Origin: JBFIHF01 sp964411125
GTDB taxonomy: Bacteria; Myxococcota_A; Bradymonadia; Bradymonadales; Bradymonadaceae
Reading direction: 5' to 3'
Assembly: GCA_964411125.1 (NCBI GenBank)
Contig: CAYPJU010000049.1
Location: forward strand, 1 to 45,790
Length of the DNA: 45,790 bases
The notes beneath the pieces were generated by a model. The model saw only the letters and a program-made list of their open reading frames with translations, made no database searches and was not told the origin of the DNA. Shown here one piece after another: positions 30,940-39,017 of the stretch (its first letter is position 1; each line of letters opens with the position of its first letter). A program made the position numbers and the translations under genes.

Positions 30940-32706
30940 TCACTTCGACAAGATCCGAACTTCCGAGATTCGCGCCGAGTTTCGGGGCTCGAGCCCCCCG
31001 GGACCACCCGTGTACGCGGCGAAGTGGACGAAGTTCGACATGTTGCGGGTCGACGGGCCGTCGAACGAGATCTCCAGCCGATACGACCGCTCGGCGTCCA
31101 GCTCGATCGGGACGAACGACGAGTAGCTCCAGTTCGAAGCGTCGCCGAGGTGCGGGAGCGTGAAAACGCCGCCGCCGACGTCGGCGCCCGTCGCCTGGTC
31201 GAACACGCGAACTTCCGCGAGTGCGCACGTGATGCCGGACTCGACCGGCCCCTCGTTTCCGTATTCGAGCTGCAGCAACTGAGCCCCGGAGCGGCCCGGC
31301 TTCACGTCGCGGACGACGATTCCGTCCCCGGCCCCACCGGCCCAGTGGTTGCGNNNNNNNNNNNNNNNNNNNNNNNNNNNNNNNNNNNNNNNNNNNNNNN
31401 NNNNNNNNNNNNNNNNNNNNNNNNNNNNNNNNNNNNNNNNNNNNNNNNNNNNNGTGAACTGCTGCTGAGGCATGATGACGGGCGCCCCGAAGGTCGTCAG
31501 GGGATAGGTCGACAACATCCGCTCCGCCTGCCGTTCGCCCGCCACGCCGAACTCGATCGCCAGGGCGTTTCCGAGCAGGTCGTACTGCGCGCTCGGCGCC
31601 TCGTCGAGGTAGGTCGCGAAATACGTCGCGTACAGACCGACCTCGTCGTTCCAGAAGTTCGTCGCGATCGCGTCCCGCAGCTCCTCGGCCCATCCGGCGA
31701 TCTCCGCCGCTTCGGCGGAACGCCCTGCGATTTCGGCGAGCTCGACCGCGATCTGCATCGCACGCATGTGCAACAGATTCGTGTTCGAGGCGCGGCTCGT
31801 GGCGATGTGCACCGGGTCTCCAGCAACCCACGCCGGGTACGACTGTTCGCGCCAGTCGAGGAACGACTGCTCACCGAAGTAGAGCCCGGTCCGCTCGTCC
31901 ACGATCAGCGCGCGGTCGTGCTCGAGCGTCGCTCGAAGTACGTCGAAGGCCCAGCTCGCATAGTCGATCGCATCTTGCCCCGAGCGCTGCATCGCCACGG
32001 CCCGAGCACCCAGCGCCCACACGACGCGGTCCGTCGAGACCGGATAGCTGCCCCCCGTTCCCGTGTCCTGCATCACCTGCTCGTCACCCCCACCTCGCGG
32101 GGGTGAGACCTTGAACGCCAGGCTGTTCGCCGCGCGGCGGGGATCGAGCTCGGCCAGCCCGAGGTCGGTCGCGTAGGAGATGTCCCGTGTCCACACGTAG
32201 GTCCATTCCTCGCCCGTCTCGAAACATCCCCCTTCTTCGCATGGGAGCGGCTGACCGTCGCGGAAGCCCCCGTTGGAGATCTCGTCGACCGAGTTCTGAC
32301 GCACCTCTTCGAGCGTCATCGCGTAGAGAGCGTCGAGCATCGCATCCCCCGAGCGGAGCTTCGGCCAGTCGGGGAGCTCGGCGACGACGCGGGGGCTCGG
32401 GGGCTGGTCGTCGCGCCGCGGGGCGTTCGACTCGATGCGGTAGCTACGGGAACAGTCGTCAGCCTCGATCACGGTCGCCGTCGACTGCCCACGCAGATCG
32501 ATGACGTCCCGGGGCGGCGGGAGTTCCTCCTCGCAATTCGTCGCCTCGCCGTTCATCTCGGAACCCCCATCGGGGCTGGAACCGTCGCCGGAGTCCACGG
32601 TCGTCGCCGCATCACTTTCCTCACTCTTCGGCGTCTCCTCGGTCGAACACTGACAGCCCCCGAAGAGCGCGAGCGCGAGGACGGTGGAGATCAGACGGTG
32701 CGTCAT
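30940..32706 (-). CDS. six-hairpin glycosidase-like lipoprotein, interrupted by an assembly gap
   Basis: The lipoprotein leader is MTHRLISTVLALALFGGCQC, with an Asp/Ser/Gly linker to about residue 55. The catalytic-type region has WTYVWTRDISYATDLGLAEL, typical of (alpha/alpha)6 enzymes such as GH15/GH63-like glycosidases. The Trp-rich and Asn-rich helices continue (ASNTNLLHMRAMQIAVELAE). The 100-N gap removes the middle. The part after it (NHWAGGAGDG..., then a 110-residue beta domain) may be a carbohydrate-binding module. The frame continues only because the gap is 100 N, so whether both parts are one gene is not proven. I chose the ATG at 32706, the first with a signal peptide. Confidence 0.68.
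   Translation of the reverse strand: MTHRLISTVLALALFGGCQCSTEETPKSEESDAATTVDSGDGSSPDGGSEMNGEATNCEEELPPPRDVIDLRGQSTATVIEADDCSRSYRIESNAPRRDDQPPSPRVVAELPDWPKLRSGDAMLDALYAMTLEEVRQNSVDEISNGGFRDGQPLPCEEGGCFETGEEWTYVWTRDISYATDLGLAELDPRRAANSLAFKVSPPRGGGDEQVMQDTGTGGSYPVSTDRVVWALGARAVAMQRSGQDAIDYASWAFDVLRATLEHDRALIVDERTGLYFGEQSFLDWREQSYPAWVAGDPVHIATSRASNTNLLHMRAMQIAVELAEIAGRSAEAAEIAGWAEELRDAIATNFWNDEVGLYATYFATYLDEAPSAQYDLLGNALAIEFGVAGERQAERMLSTYPLTTFGAPVIMPQQQFXXXXXXXXXXXXXXXXXXXXXXXXXXXXXXXXXXRNHWAGGAGDGIVVRDVKPGRSGAQLLQLEYGNEGPVESGITCALAEVRVFDQATGADVGGGVFTLPHLGDASNWSYSSFVPIELDAERSYRLEISFDGPSTRNMSNFVHFAAYTGGPGGLEPRNSARISEVRILSK
31354..31453. other. 100-N scaffold gap
   Basis: Exactly 100 unknown bases, the usual placeholder for a gap of unknown size. 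It lies in the glycosidase-like gene, whose missing part cannot be judged. Confidence 0.95.
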
Positions 32707-32780
32707 GGGGGTTCCCTTCGTTTCGTCGCGCGACCTTAACAAAACCGATCGCAGATTGCGCGTCTGCCGTGCTCGCCTGT

Positions 32781-32803
32781 TTGCGAGCCTACGGAGCTCG
32801 CAA
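32781..32803 (-). terminator. hairpin spanning the amidase stop codon
   Basis: TTGCGAGC (32781-32788) and GCTCGCAA (32796-32803) form an eight-pair stem. The loop contains the complement of the amidase TAG stop (32789-32791). There is no T-tract on the minus strand, so it may be a processing or stability hairpin rather than an intrinsic terminator. Confidence 0.4.
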
Positions 32804-35008
32804 TAAGAAGTCTTCGCCTTCGCGCTCGATGACCGCGGTCACTATGGCGCGAAATCTCGACGCGTCGAGCGCGTGGCGCGGCTCGCTCGAGAGCACCTGT
32901 TCGAAGGCGGCGGCTCCCACGGCGTCACTCAGGTGGTCGAATCGCTCGACGTCGAAGTCGTCCGGCACCTGCCCCGGTGGAGCAGGAGCTCGCGGAGCTC
33001 TTCGATGAAAGGTGGCGAGCTCGTAGGCGTGCGCGATGCGGAGCAACTCCTGCTCCTCCCAACGTCGCGCGACGAACATCATGGCGATCGGCAACGTGGG
33101 CTCGAAGTCCGTGCTCCCCACGACGACGGTGACCGCCGGCATTCCGGTGACCGCGGTCAGCACGCAGTTCGCCCGAGGCCCCTCGACCGCGTGACCCTTG
33201 CCGTTCACCGGCAGCAACAGCACGTCGAGCGCCAGTGCGTCCATCACTTCGCGAACGTACGCCGCGTTTCGTGCGTATGCACTGCGCGCCTCATCAACCC
33301 CTCGTTCACCGGCCTGGCGCGAGCGCTCCGCCCGGTCGAGGCACTGCTCCGTCGACTCCCAGACGAACCTCGAAAACCGACCGCTCGTGCAGATATCGTC
33401 GTAGTCGGCGACCGGCCCGGTGACGTCCTGCTCGAGCCAACGTTCGGTCGCAGCGACCGTCCCTCCTCCCAGCCGCGCGTCGGAAAAGTCGGGCAATTGC
33501 ACGTTGTCGACGACGATCGCCCCGAGGCGCTCCAGATCTTCGAACATTTGCCGTTGCGCCCGCAGCGTGACCGGACGCGCTCCCGAATACGGAAAGCGGT
33601 AGTCGAGCACTCCATCGGGCGCGAGCCGCCGGACGACGCCGATCCGAACGCCCGCCAGATCGATCCCGTCGAACGCCCCACGATATCCGTCCGGCGGGAC
33701 CCGCCAGGCGCCGAGAGGATCTTCGGCGCGGTCTGCCGTCATCGCCTCGAGCAGCCGCGCTGCATCGTCCACGGTCCGGGCCATCGGCCCGACGACGTTG
33801 CCCGGCAGAGTCGTCGGCACGATCCCGTCGAGGCTCACGAGGCCCTCGGTCGGCCGAATCCCCACCACGCCGTTGAACGATGCCGGCAGGGTGATCGACC
33901 CGCAGTTGTCGGTGCCAGTAGCGCCGACGACGAAACCGGCGGAGGTCGCGACGGCGCTCCCCGCGGACGATCCTCCGGGATTGCGTGATCGATCGTAGGC
34001 ATTGCCGGTCCGGCCGTGAACGCCGGCGATGCCCGACACCCCGACGGCGAACTCGTCCATCGCGGTCGTCCCGAGCAGGACCGCGCCGGCAGCTTCGAGC
34101 CGGCGCACCACGGCCGCATCGCTCGTCGCTTGCGTCCCCACCAGCGCTCGGCTCCCCGCCGTGACCTCGGTGCGAGTCGTCCCGTGGTTCGCCTTCACCC
34201 CGACCACCACACAGTGGAGCGGACCAGCCAGGTCGCCCTCTCGGGCCTGGTGTCGGTCGAGCTCCCGCGCCCGCGCGAGGGAATCGTCGGCGAGCTCCAC
34301 GATCGCGTTGAGAGGCGGGCCCGACGAGACGTCGAGATCGTTTCGAAAAACCCGCTCCAAGTGCGCTCTCACCACCGTTTCGCACGTCACCTCACCGTCG
34401 AGCAGCGCGCCGTGGAGATGCTCGACCGTGAGCTCCTCGACAGTGAACGGACCCTCCTCGTCGCACGCGTCTCCAACCCCGTCTCCGTCCGTGTCGGTCT
34501 GCCCCCCGTTCGCAACCGTCGGGCAATTGTCGCAGGCGTCCCCGACCCCGTCGTGATCGGCATCCGCACCGCTCGGGTCGGCGATCCCCGGGCATAGGTC
34601 CCGACAGTCGTCCACGCCGTCTTCGTCGGAGTCCCGCTCGTCCTCGCCGCCCGGACAAGGATCGCACGCATCGCCGAGACCGTCCTCGTCGGAGTCCCTC
34701 GCCGCCGGGGGCTGCAAGACCTTCGGGCAGTTGTCCGCGATGTCCCGCACGCCGTCGTCGTCGTCGTCGTCATCGCAGGCGTCGCCTACGCCGTCGTGAT
34801 CGCTGTCGAACTGCTCGGGATCGGGGATCGACGGGCAGACGTCGCAACGGTCACCGACGCCGTCCCCGTCCTCGTCTCGTCCCCCAGCGCACTCCGACGG
34901 GTCCGGGGCCGGCTGCGGCAGCGTCGATGCGTTGCAGGCACCCCAGAGGAGCACCACCGCGCACAGGAAGAAGGTTCGCGAGGCGAAACGTGCGGCGGGA
35001 AGACTCAT
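32789..35008 (-). CDS. secreted amidase-signature enzyme with TSP3 calcium repeats
   Basis: A 739-residue fusion. N-terminal lipobox (LWGACNAS, Cys25). Then six thrombospondin type-3-like Asp repeats (DSDEDGLGDACD type, about 45-183), which bind calcium. From about 190 an amidase-signature hydrolase follows: Lys272 in VGVKANHG, Ser347 in GGSSAGSA, Ser371 in NCGSITLP, with the spacing seen in fatty-acid amide hydrolase (75 and 24 residues). Expected to hydrolyse an amide outside the cell; the substrate is unknown. GGSSAGSA and GTDNCGSI differ slightly from the usual GGSSGGSA and GTDTGGSI. It starts 12 bp after the methyltransferase gene, so the pair is probably co-transcribed. Confidence 0.9.
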   Translation of the reverse strand: MSLPAARFASRTFFLCAVVLLWGACNASTLPQPAPDPSECAGGRDEDGDGVGDRCDVCPSIPDPEQFDSDHDGVGDACDDDDDDDGVRDIADNCPKVLQPPAARDSDEDGLGDACDPCPGGEDERDSDEDGVDDCRDLCPGIADPSGADADHDGVGDACDNCPTVANGGQTDTDGDGVGDACDEEGPFTVEELTVEHLHGALLDGEVTCETVVRAHLERVFRNDLDVSSGPPLNAIVELADDSLARARELDRHQAREGDLAGPLHCVVVGVKANHGTTRTEVTAGSRALVGTQATSDAAVVRRLEAAGAVLLGTTAMDEFAVGVSGIAGVHGRTGNAYDRSRNPGGSSAGSAVATSAGFVVGATGTDNCGSITLPASFNGVVGIRPTEGLVSLDGIVPTTLPGNVVGPMARTVDDAARLLEAMTADRAEDPLGAWRVPPDGYRGAFDGIDLAGVRIGVVRRLAPDGVLDYRFPYSGARPVTLRAQRQMFEDLERLGAIVVDNVQLPDFSDARLGGGTVAATERWLEQDVTGPVADYDDICTSGRFSRFVWESTEQCLDRAERSRQAGERGVDEARSAYARNAAYVREVMDALALDVLLLPVNGKGHAVEGPRANCVLTAVTGMPAVTVVVGSTDFEPTLPIAMMFVARRWEEQELLRIAHAYELATFHRRAPRAPAPPGQVPDDFDVERFDHLSDAVGAAAFEQVLSSEPRHALDASRFRAIVTAVIEREGEDFLLRAP

Positions 35009-35020
35009 TTCGAAAGAAGG

Positions 35021-36001
35021 CTAGCGCCGGCCCGTGACGTTCACCGGGATTCGCGTGCGGAACGTCGAGTCGCGCACCCCGACTTCCCGAAGCACAGCCT
35101 CGACCTCGCCGGGGCTCATCGGCTGATCGTATTCGGGCGAGAGCGCGTCGAACGTGTCCTGGACCGACTCCATGTACTGCTGCTCTTTCGTCAGCCCTTT
35201 GTGGTCTGGCCAGTGCGCGATCGGGATGGCGAACCGAAACGCGCGACCCACGACCGGAAGACGGAAGAGACGGTCGGCGACCGGATATGCGACCGGCATC
35301 GTCGTCTCCAGAACCTTCAACAGCGTCTCGTCGTCCATCCGCTTCGTGAGAGGACGCACGAGATACTTTCCGTTCAGCTTGGTCCAGGGACGGCGACCGT
35401 AGATCGTGAGCGCGAACTGCCCGCCGTCCTGCACCATCTCGAGGATGTTTCGGATCACCTGCGGAGGATCGGGCGTATGCTGGACCACCCCGATGCAGTA
35501 CGCATACTCGAAGGTGCCGGGCCGAAACGGCGGCTCGAGCAGGTTACCCTGGACGACGTTCGCGTTCGGGTAGGGGCGGAGCGTCTCGGCCGTCGCCTCC
35601 ACCGCCGACGAGTAGTCCATCGCGACGAGGTTCGCACCCCGTGCCGCGGCGATCTCGGCGAACCGACCCGCCCCACAACCCGCGTCGAGGACGAGCTTCC
35701 CTTCGAGCTCGTCACCCGTCCAACCCGTCTCGGCGTCGAACCGCTGCCTCGAGTGATCCGCCCGGTTCTCGCTGTCGAGCTGAACCCCGCGAAACTTGTT
35801 CCACTGAAAACCAAACGACTCCGCGTAGTTGTCGGCGGGCACGAATCGGGGAATCCCCCTGTGAATCGGATAGGTCCGCCCGGTCTCCTGCGACGTCAGC
35901 GTACCTTCCACGACGTCGTCCCCGTCGGACTCGGTGACGTCGAGTTCGAGGGCGGCGCCCGTGACGGGCTCGGCGAGCAGTTCGGCAAATTCTGGTTTCA
36001 C
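35021..36001 (-). CDS. SAM-dependent methyltransferase with Trm112-like N-terminus
   Basis: A 326-residue protein. Residues 1-55 look like a Trm112p/zinc-ribbon-like domain (GTLTSQETGRTYPIHRGIPR) that lacks Cys pairs. Class I methyltransferase motifs follow: VLDAGCGAGRFAEI, then VAMDYS, then the EYAYCIGVVQHTPDP post-II region. A helical C-terminal region completes it. Such proteins often act on sugar or lipid headgroups or small metabolites; the substrate is unknown. It starts with GTG at 36001 (AAGG upstream) and is probably translated with the amidase gene. Confidence 0.88.
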   Translation of the reverse strand: MKPEFAELLAEPVTGAALELDVTESDGDDVVEGTLTSQETGRTYPIHRGIPRFVPADNYAESFGFQWNKFRGVQLDSENRADHSRQRFDAETGWTGDELEGKLVLDAGCGAGRFAEIAAARGANLVAMDYSSAVEATAETLRPYPNANVVQGNLLEPPFRPGTFEYAYCIGVVQHTPDPPQVIRNILEMVQDGGQFALTIYGRRPWTKLNGKYLVRPLTKRMDDETLLKVLETTMPVAYPVADRLFRLPVVGRAFRFAIPIAHWPDHKGLTKEQQYMESVQDTFDALSPEYDQPMSPGEVEAVLREVGVRDSTFRTRIPVNVTGRR

Positions 36002-36103
36002 GAGATGCCTTGTTCGGTTGTTCTCCTACTACCGTTTGAGCCACCGTCCGACAAGACGGCAGTCCTGCGGTAGAGCTGCGCGGCGCGATAGTAAACACGC
36101 AAA

Positions 36104-36126
36104 CGCCGGTGGTGTACCCACCGGCG
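36104..36126 (-). terminator. intrinsic terminator-like hairpin after the SHOCT lipoprotein gene
   Basis: CGCCGGTGG (36104-36112) and CCACCGGCG (36118-36126) form a perfect nine-pair stem with a five-base loop. On the minus strand it is followed by TTTGCGTGTTTAC, a weak T-rich tail, 36 bp after the stop at 36162. This is the best intrinsic terminator candidate here. Confidence 0.7.
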
Positions 36127-36161
36127 AAGAGAACCGAAGCTCGACGCGTCAGGGGCCGCGT

Positions 36162-36917
36162 TCAGAGTTGTCCGAGGACCTCCGAACGCTTCGCGGCGTA
36201 CTCCGCGTCGTCGATCAGACCTTCCGACCGCAACTGCTCGAGCTGCCGCAGCCGTTCGGCGACGTTGGAGTCGGACGGCTCGGGTTCTGCACACCGGCTG
36301 GCCTCGATCTGCTCCCGGTCCGCGTCGTACTTCGCGTCGTCGATCAGCCCTTCGGCTCGAAGGTCCTCGAGCTGCTCCAGTTTTCGGTCGGCGAGTGCGG
36401 GGACGACGCATTCGGTGGCCGGGGGACCGGAGAGCTCGGCCACCACGGCCGGCGCGCCGCAGCCGTCGGCAGCCAACTTCTCCTCTTCGACGCTCGTGCT
36501 CGTCAGCGGGGTGTCGACCGGCCGTTGCGACCCGACCCAGAGCGTGTGCAGCCCCCATACGACGCTGGCGGTCGCCGAGCCTAGCGACAGGAGAGCCCAC
36601 TGACCGCGCGCCGAGCTCGAGTCCGCCGCGGCCGCGAAGACGAAGCTCCCGACCGCAGTTGCCCCGAGCGCCGCGACGGCGATCAGGCTCGACCGCTGAT
36701 TGATCGTCTGAAAGCGTCGCGCCCCGGACTTCTCGTACGTGATCTCGTAGACCCTGGTGCACTTGCCGTCCTCGCCGAGGACCGGCTCACCCACCGGCCG
36801 GCGCGACATCTCGGTCGGCTCGTCCCACGACGTGTAGGAGCGATTGTGAGCACAAGCCTGGGTGGCGAACATTACGATGGCGATCAGAAAGAAGCGGGCT
36901 CGGGTCTGGACGTTCAT
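36162..36917 (-). CDS. lipoprotein with two SHOCT-like motifs
   Basis: A 251-residue lipoprotein: leader ending MFATQACAH (lipobox, Cys22), an ordered domain to about 75, two hydrophobic segments around 78-125 (LIAVAALGATAVGSFVFAA; LLSLGSATASVVWGLHTLW), and two tandem copies of a SHOCT-like motif (KLEQLEDLRAEGLIDDAKYD, then RLRQLEQLRSEGLIDDAEYA) at about 178-205 and 220-251. SHOCT motifs are small helical modules linked to membrane proteins. A Shine-Dalgarno GAGAGGA precedes the ATG. A 50-bp element (36941-36990) ends 23 bp upstream of the start and recurs before the next gene. Confidence 0.85.
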   Translation of the reverse strand: MNVQTRARFFLIAIVMFATQACAHNRSYTSWDEPTEMSRRPVGEPVLGEDGKCTRVYEITYEKSGARRFQTINQRSSLIAVAALGATAVGSFVFAAAADSSSARGQWALLSLGSATASVVWGLHTLWVGSQRPVDTPLTSTSVEEEKLAADGCGAPAVVAELSGPPATECVVPALADRKLEQLEDLRAEGLIDDAKYDADREQIEASRCAEPEPSDSNVAERLRQLEQLRSEGLIDDAEYAAKRSEVLGQL

Positions 36918-36940
36918 GAGTTCCTCTCGTTGGGTTCATG

Positions 36941-36990
36941 TACGTTTTCGGCCGCGACTCCGGAGCGTTGCGAAAAAAGTGAAAAAAGTT
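36941..36990 (-). promoter_or_regulatory. 50-bp conserved upstream element, copy 1
   Basis: The + strand reads TACGTTTTCGGCCGCG, four variable bases, CGGAGCGTTGCGAAAAAAG, then TGAAAAAAGTT. It matches copy 2 (37699-37748) in 45 of 50 positions with no indel. It lies 23 bp from the ATG of the SHOCT lipoprotein gene, in the same orientation as copy 2 relative to its gene. Part of it is also the T-tract of the preceding terminator. It is probably a promoter and leader shared by a pair of co-regulated genes. Confidence 0.75.
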
Positions 36991-37027
36991 CGGCCCGGAC
37001 TCGAAGGGGTTCTCGAGGTCCGGGCCG
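36991..37027 (-). terminator. intrinsic terminator after the 202-residue gene
   Basis: CGGCCCGGAC (36991-37000) and GTCCGGGCCG (37018-37027) form a perfect ten-pair stem, with an inner TCGA/TCGA stem in the loop. On the minus strand it is followed directly by AACTTTTTTCACTTTTTT, a good T-tract. It lies 25 bp after the gene's stop at 37053. Confidence 0.85.
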
Positions 37028-37052
37028 TCGTACTTCGGGCGCTTCAGATTTA

Positions 37053-37661
37053 CTACGCGACGAGCGGCGGGACGAAGGCTTCGTTGCGGGTCACGTTGCG
37101 CTCGAACTGGTGGGTCGCCTCCTCGAGCGAACGAAAACGATGGTGGTAGACGGAACCGTCGTGGTGGTTGACGGTAGCGACCAGAAAGTCGCCCTCCCCT
37201 CGCTCTTCGACGGGCCCCTGAAACTCGACGTCGGACACGTCTTCGATCGTCACGGGCAGCGTCCCGAGCTCGACCACTTCACCGGTCGAGCCGAGGCAGA
37301 GTTCGATCGCGAGCGCCGTCGACCCCGCGGCGACCCGGTCGAGCAGCGCCGGCATCACCCGGTCGTCGGAGATGTCCGTCCCGAGCCGCGCGACCGCGCT
37401 CTCCCCGGCGAAGAGGTCGAGCCCCACCGCGCGAGTCGCGCGGCGGATCACGATTCGGTCGACGCCGGCGACCCGCGCGACGTACCCCGCAAAATGCTCG
37501 TCTTCGCACTCCAGAACCTCGGCGAGCACTGGAACGTCCGTCTCGGCGCACCGCAAGAGTTCTCGCCGAACTGCGGTGTGCCAGTGATAGAGCGCCGCGG
37601 GACGAAGCTGCGCCTGCCGCCGAGATTCCTTCGCCAGTTTGTACTTTTTCATTCCAGCCAT
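37053..37661 (-). CDS. uncharacterised 202-residue protein
   Basis: I do not recognise this family. The chosen ATG at 37661 is preceded by GGAG at normal distance; MKKYKLAK, four codons in, is the next possibility. A longer frame adds 12 unlikely residues. The basic N-terminus (KKYKLAKESRRQAQ) is followed by a helical region with Trp/His (YHWHTAVRRELL), two Cys (LRCAE, LECED), beta-rich middle segments (VARVAGVDRIVIRR) and a C-terminal region with an acidic strand (VTIEDVSDVEF) and a short repeat (VNHHDGSVYHHRF). The gene carries the 50-bp element upstream and a strong terminator downstream, so it is a single-gene transcript. It could be a small nucleic-acid-binding or regulatory protein, but this is guesswork. 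Confidence 0.8.
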   Translation of the reverse strand: MAGMKKYKLAKESRRQAQLRPAALYHWHTAVRRELLRCAETDVPVLAEVLECEDEHFAGYVARVAGVDRIVIRRATRAVGLDLFAGESAVARLGTDISDDRVMPALLDRVAAGSTALAIELCLGSTGEVVELGTLPVTIEDVSDVEFQGPVEERGEGDFLVATVNHHDGSVYHHRFRSLEEATHQFERNVTRNEAFVPPLVA

Positions 37662-37698
37662 TTTCGTTCTCCATCGCAACCGTGCGGAATTGCACACT

Positions 37699-37748
37699 TA
37701 CGTTTTCGGCCGCGGCCGCGGAGCGTTGCGAAAAAAGTGGAGAAAGTT
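37699..37748 (-). promoter_or_regulatory. 50-bp conserved upstream element, copy 2
   Basis: Same element as at 36941-36990 (45 of 50 identical, same length). It ends 37 bp from the ATG of the 202-residue gene. The variable four bases change from ACTC to GCCG, turning the centre into a longer CGCGGCCGCGG palindrome. The T-rich end (minus strand CAACTTTCTCCACTTTTTT) could again be a terminator tail for the gene upstream, but no hairpin directly adjoins it. Confidence 0.75.
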
Positions 37749-37762
37749 GGGCAGGCACAGGG

Positions 37763-37782
37763 CGCGCCACGAGCGTGGTGCG
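37763..37782 (-). terminator. hairpin downstream of the 37826 lipoprotein gene
   Basis: CGCGCCAC (37763-37770) and GTGGTGCG (37775-37782) pair over eight positions (one G-T) around a GAGC loop. On the minus strand it is followed 15 bases later by CTTTCTCCACTTTTTT. It is a moderate candidate terminator for the gene ending at 37826. Confidence 0.4.
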
Positions 37783-37825
37783 GCTCTCCGACGCCGCACA
37801 GAGCGCCGCTTCCAAGATATGGGGA

Positions 37826-38794
37826 CTAGTTCCGGGTCCAGGTCACGCCGTCGAGCCGCACACTGCCTTCGAGCGGATCCGTCAACGACGGGATCGAAAA
37901 CGCGTACGTGACGAGCGCGTAGTCCTGGTCGAAGTAGAGGTAGAAGATGGCAAAGCAGAGTTCCGACGTCATCGGATCTCGCAGCACGGCGTGGATCTCG
38001 TGCCAGCCGGAAGCACCGCATGCGGTCGAACAATCCACGTGGCCGAACGGGTAGACCTCGAACGTCTTGCCCGCACGCAGGATCCCTGCCTCGCCGGGGC
38101 GAAGCTCGACCCGTGGTCCGGTCACGGTGAAGGCGTCGAGAAGATCGATCCCCAGCGAAGATTCGGGGAAATCGACCGCCACCTGTGTGGGCGTGCGGTC
38201 GACCGCGCACGATCCGCTCGCTCGGACGACGTCGATCTGAACACCGCCGGTGCTCTGATAGTAGACGTCGGTGAGGGAGCCCTCCTTGCAGTAGAACCAG
38301 ACGACCCACCACTCGTCCTGATCGACCGCCAGGCCCTGATAGAGCGTGTACCCGAACTCCGCCCACTCCTGCTCCTCGTAGACGGCGACGGGCAGGGAGC
38401 GCCCGTCCAGCTCGACCGTGCCGGAGCTTCCCGTCACCGCGACCGCGCCGACGGGGGGGCTGGAACCCGCGCCGGAGATCGCGACGCCGAACTCCAACCC
38501 GTACGAACCCGAGGTAGCGGGCACCGCAAACGGCGGCCCTTCGGGGAGGGGCCCGCCCGCGTCCGTGGTCCCCACGTCGGGGTCGGGTCCCGGCCCGACG
38601 TCCGTCCCGTCGTCGGTCTCGATCGGTCCCGCGTCGGGGGTGCCGTCGTCGGGGACCTCCGGGGTCCCCTGGTCTCGTTGATCCAGCCCGACGTCCCGTT
38701 CGAACCGCGGCACGTCACCGGCGTCGTCACCGCCCGACGTCTCCGAGGGTCCACAGCCAGCGAGCAGCAAGAGAAGCAGCAGAAATCTTCGCAT
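37826..38794 (-). CDS. lipoprotein with Asp/Pro-rich linker
   Basis: A 322-residue lipoprotein. MRRFLLLLLLLAGCGPSE is a textbook lipobox leader; the ATG at 38812 (MNVWVE) would add six residues and has no better ribosome site. An Asp/Gly/Pro linker to about residue 80 (DDGTDVGPGPDPDVGTTDAG) leads to a beta-rich C-terminal domain with several Cys (FYCKEG, GSCAVD, DCSTACG, LCFAIF), probably disulfide-stabilised. I recognise no known family. It is divergent from the decarboxylase gene with about 220 bp between starts. Confidence 0.82.
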   Translation of the reverse strand: MRRFLLLLLLLAGCGPSETSGGDDAGDVPRFERDVGLDQRDQGTPEVPDDGTPDAGPIETDDGTDVGPGPDPDVGTTDAGGPLPEGPPFAVPATSGSYGLEFGVAISGAGSSPPVGAVAVTGSSGTVELDGRSLPVAVYEEQEWAEFGYTLYQGLAVDQDEWWVVWFYCKEGSLTDVYYQSTGGVQIDVVRASGSCAVDRTPTQVAVDFPESSLGIDLLDAFTVTGPRVELRPGEAGILRAGKTFEVYPFGHVDCSTACGASGWHEIHAVLRDPMTSELCFAIFYLYFDQDYALVTYAFSIPSLTDPLEGSVRLDGVTWTRN

Positions 38795-39017
38795 TTCGAC
38801 CCACACATTCATTGGCGCCGGGCCGAAGTCTACCACCGTCCCGAACGCCGCCCAAACCACCGGCACGTAGTCCGCGCGGGGTACGGGGAACGGGCGGCGC
38901 AGTACTCCGCGCTCGGTTGCATCCCATCCCGGCAATACTTGCACCGAATGTGCTCTGGATCGACCGTTCGCGATGCCCTATCGATGAGGCGATTGGCCTC
39001 TCACCGCGAAGGTTGGC

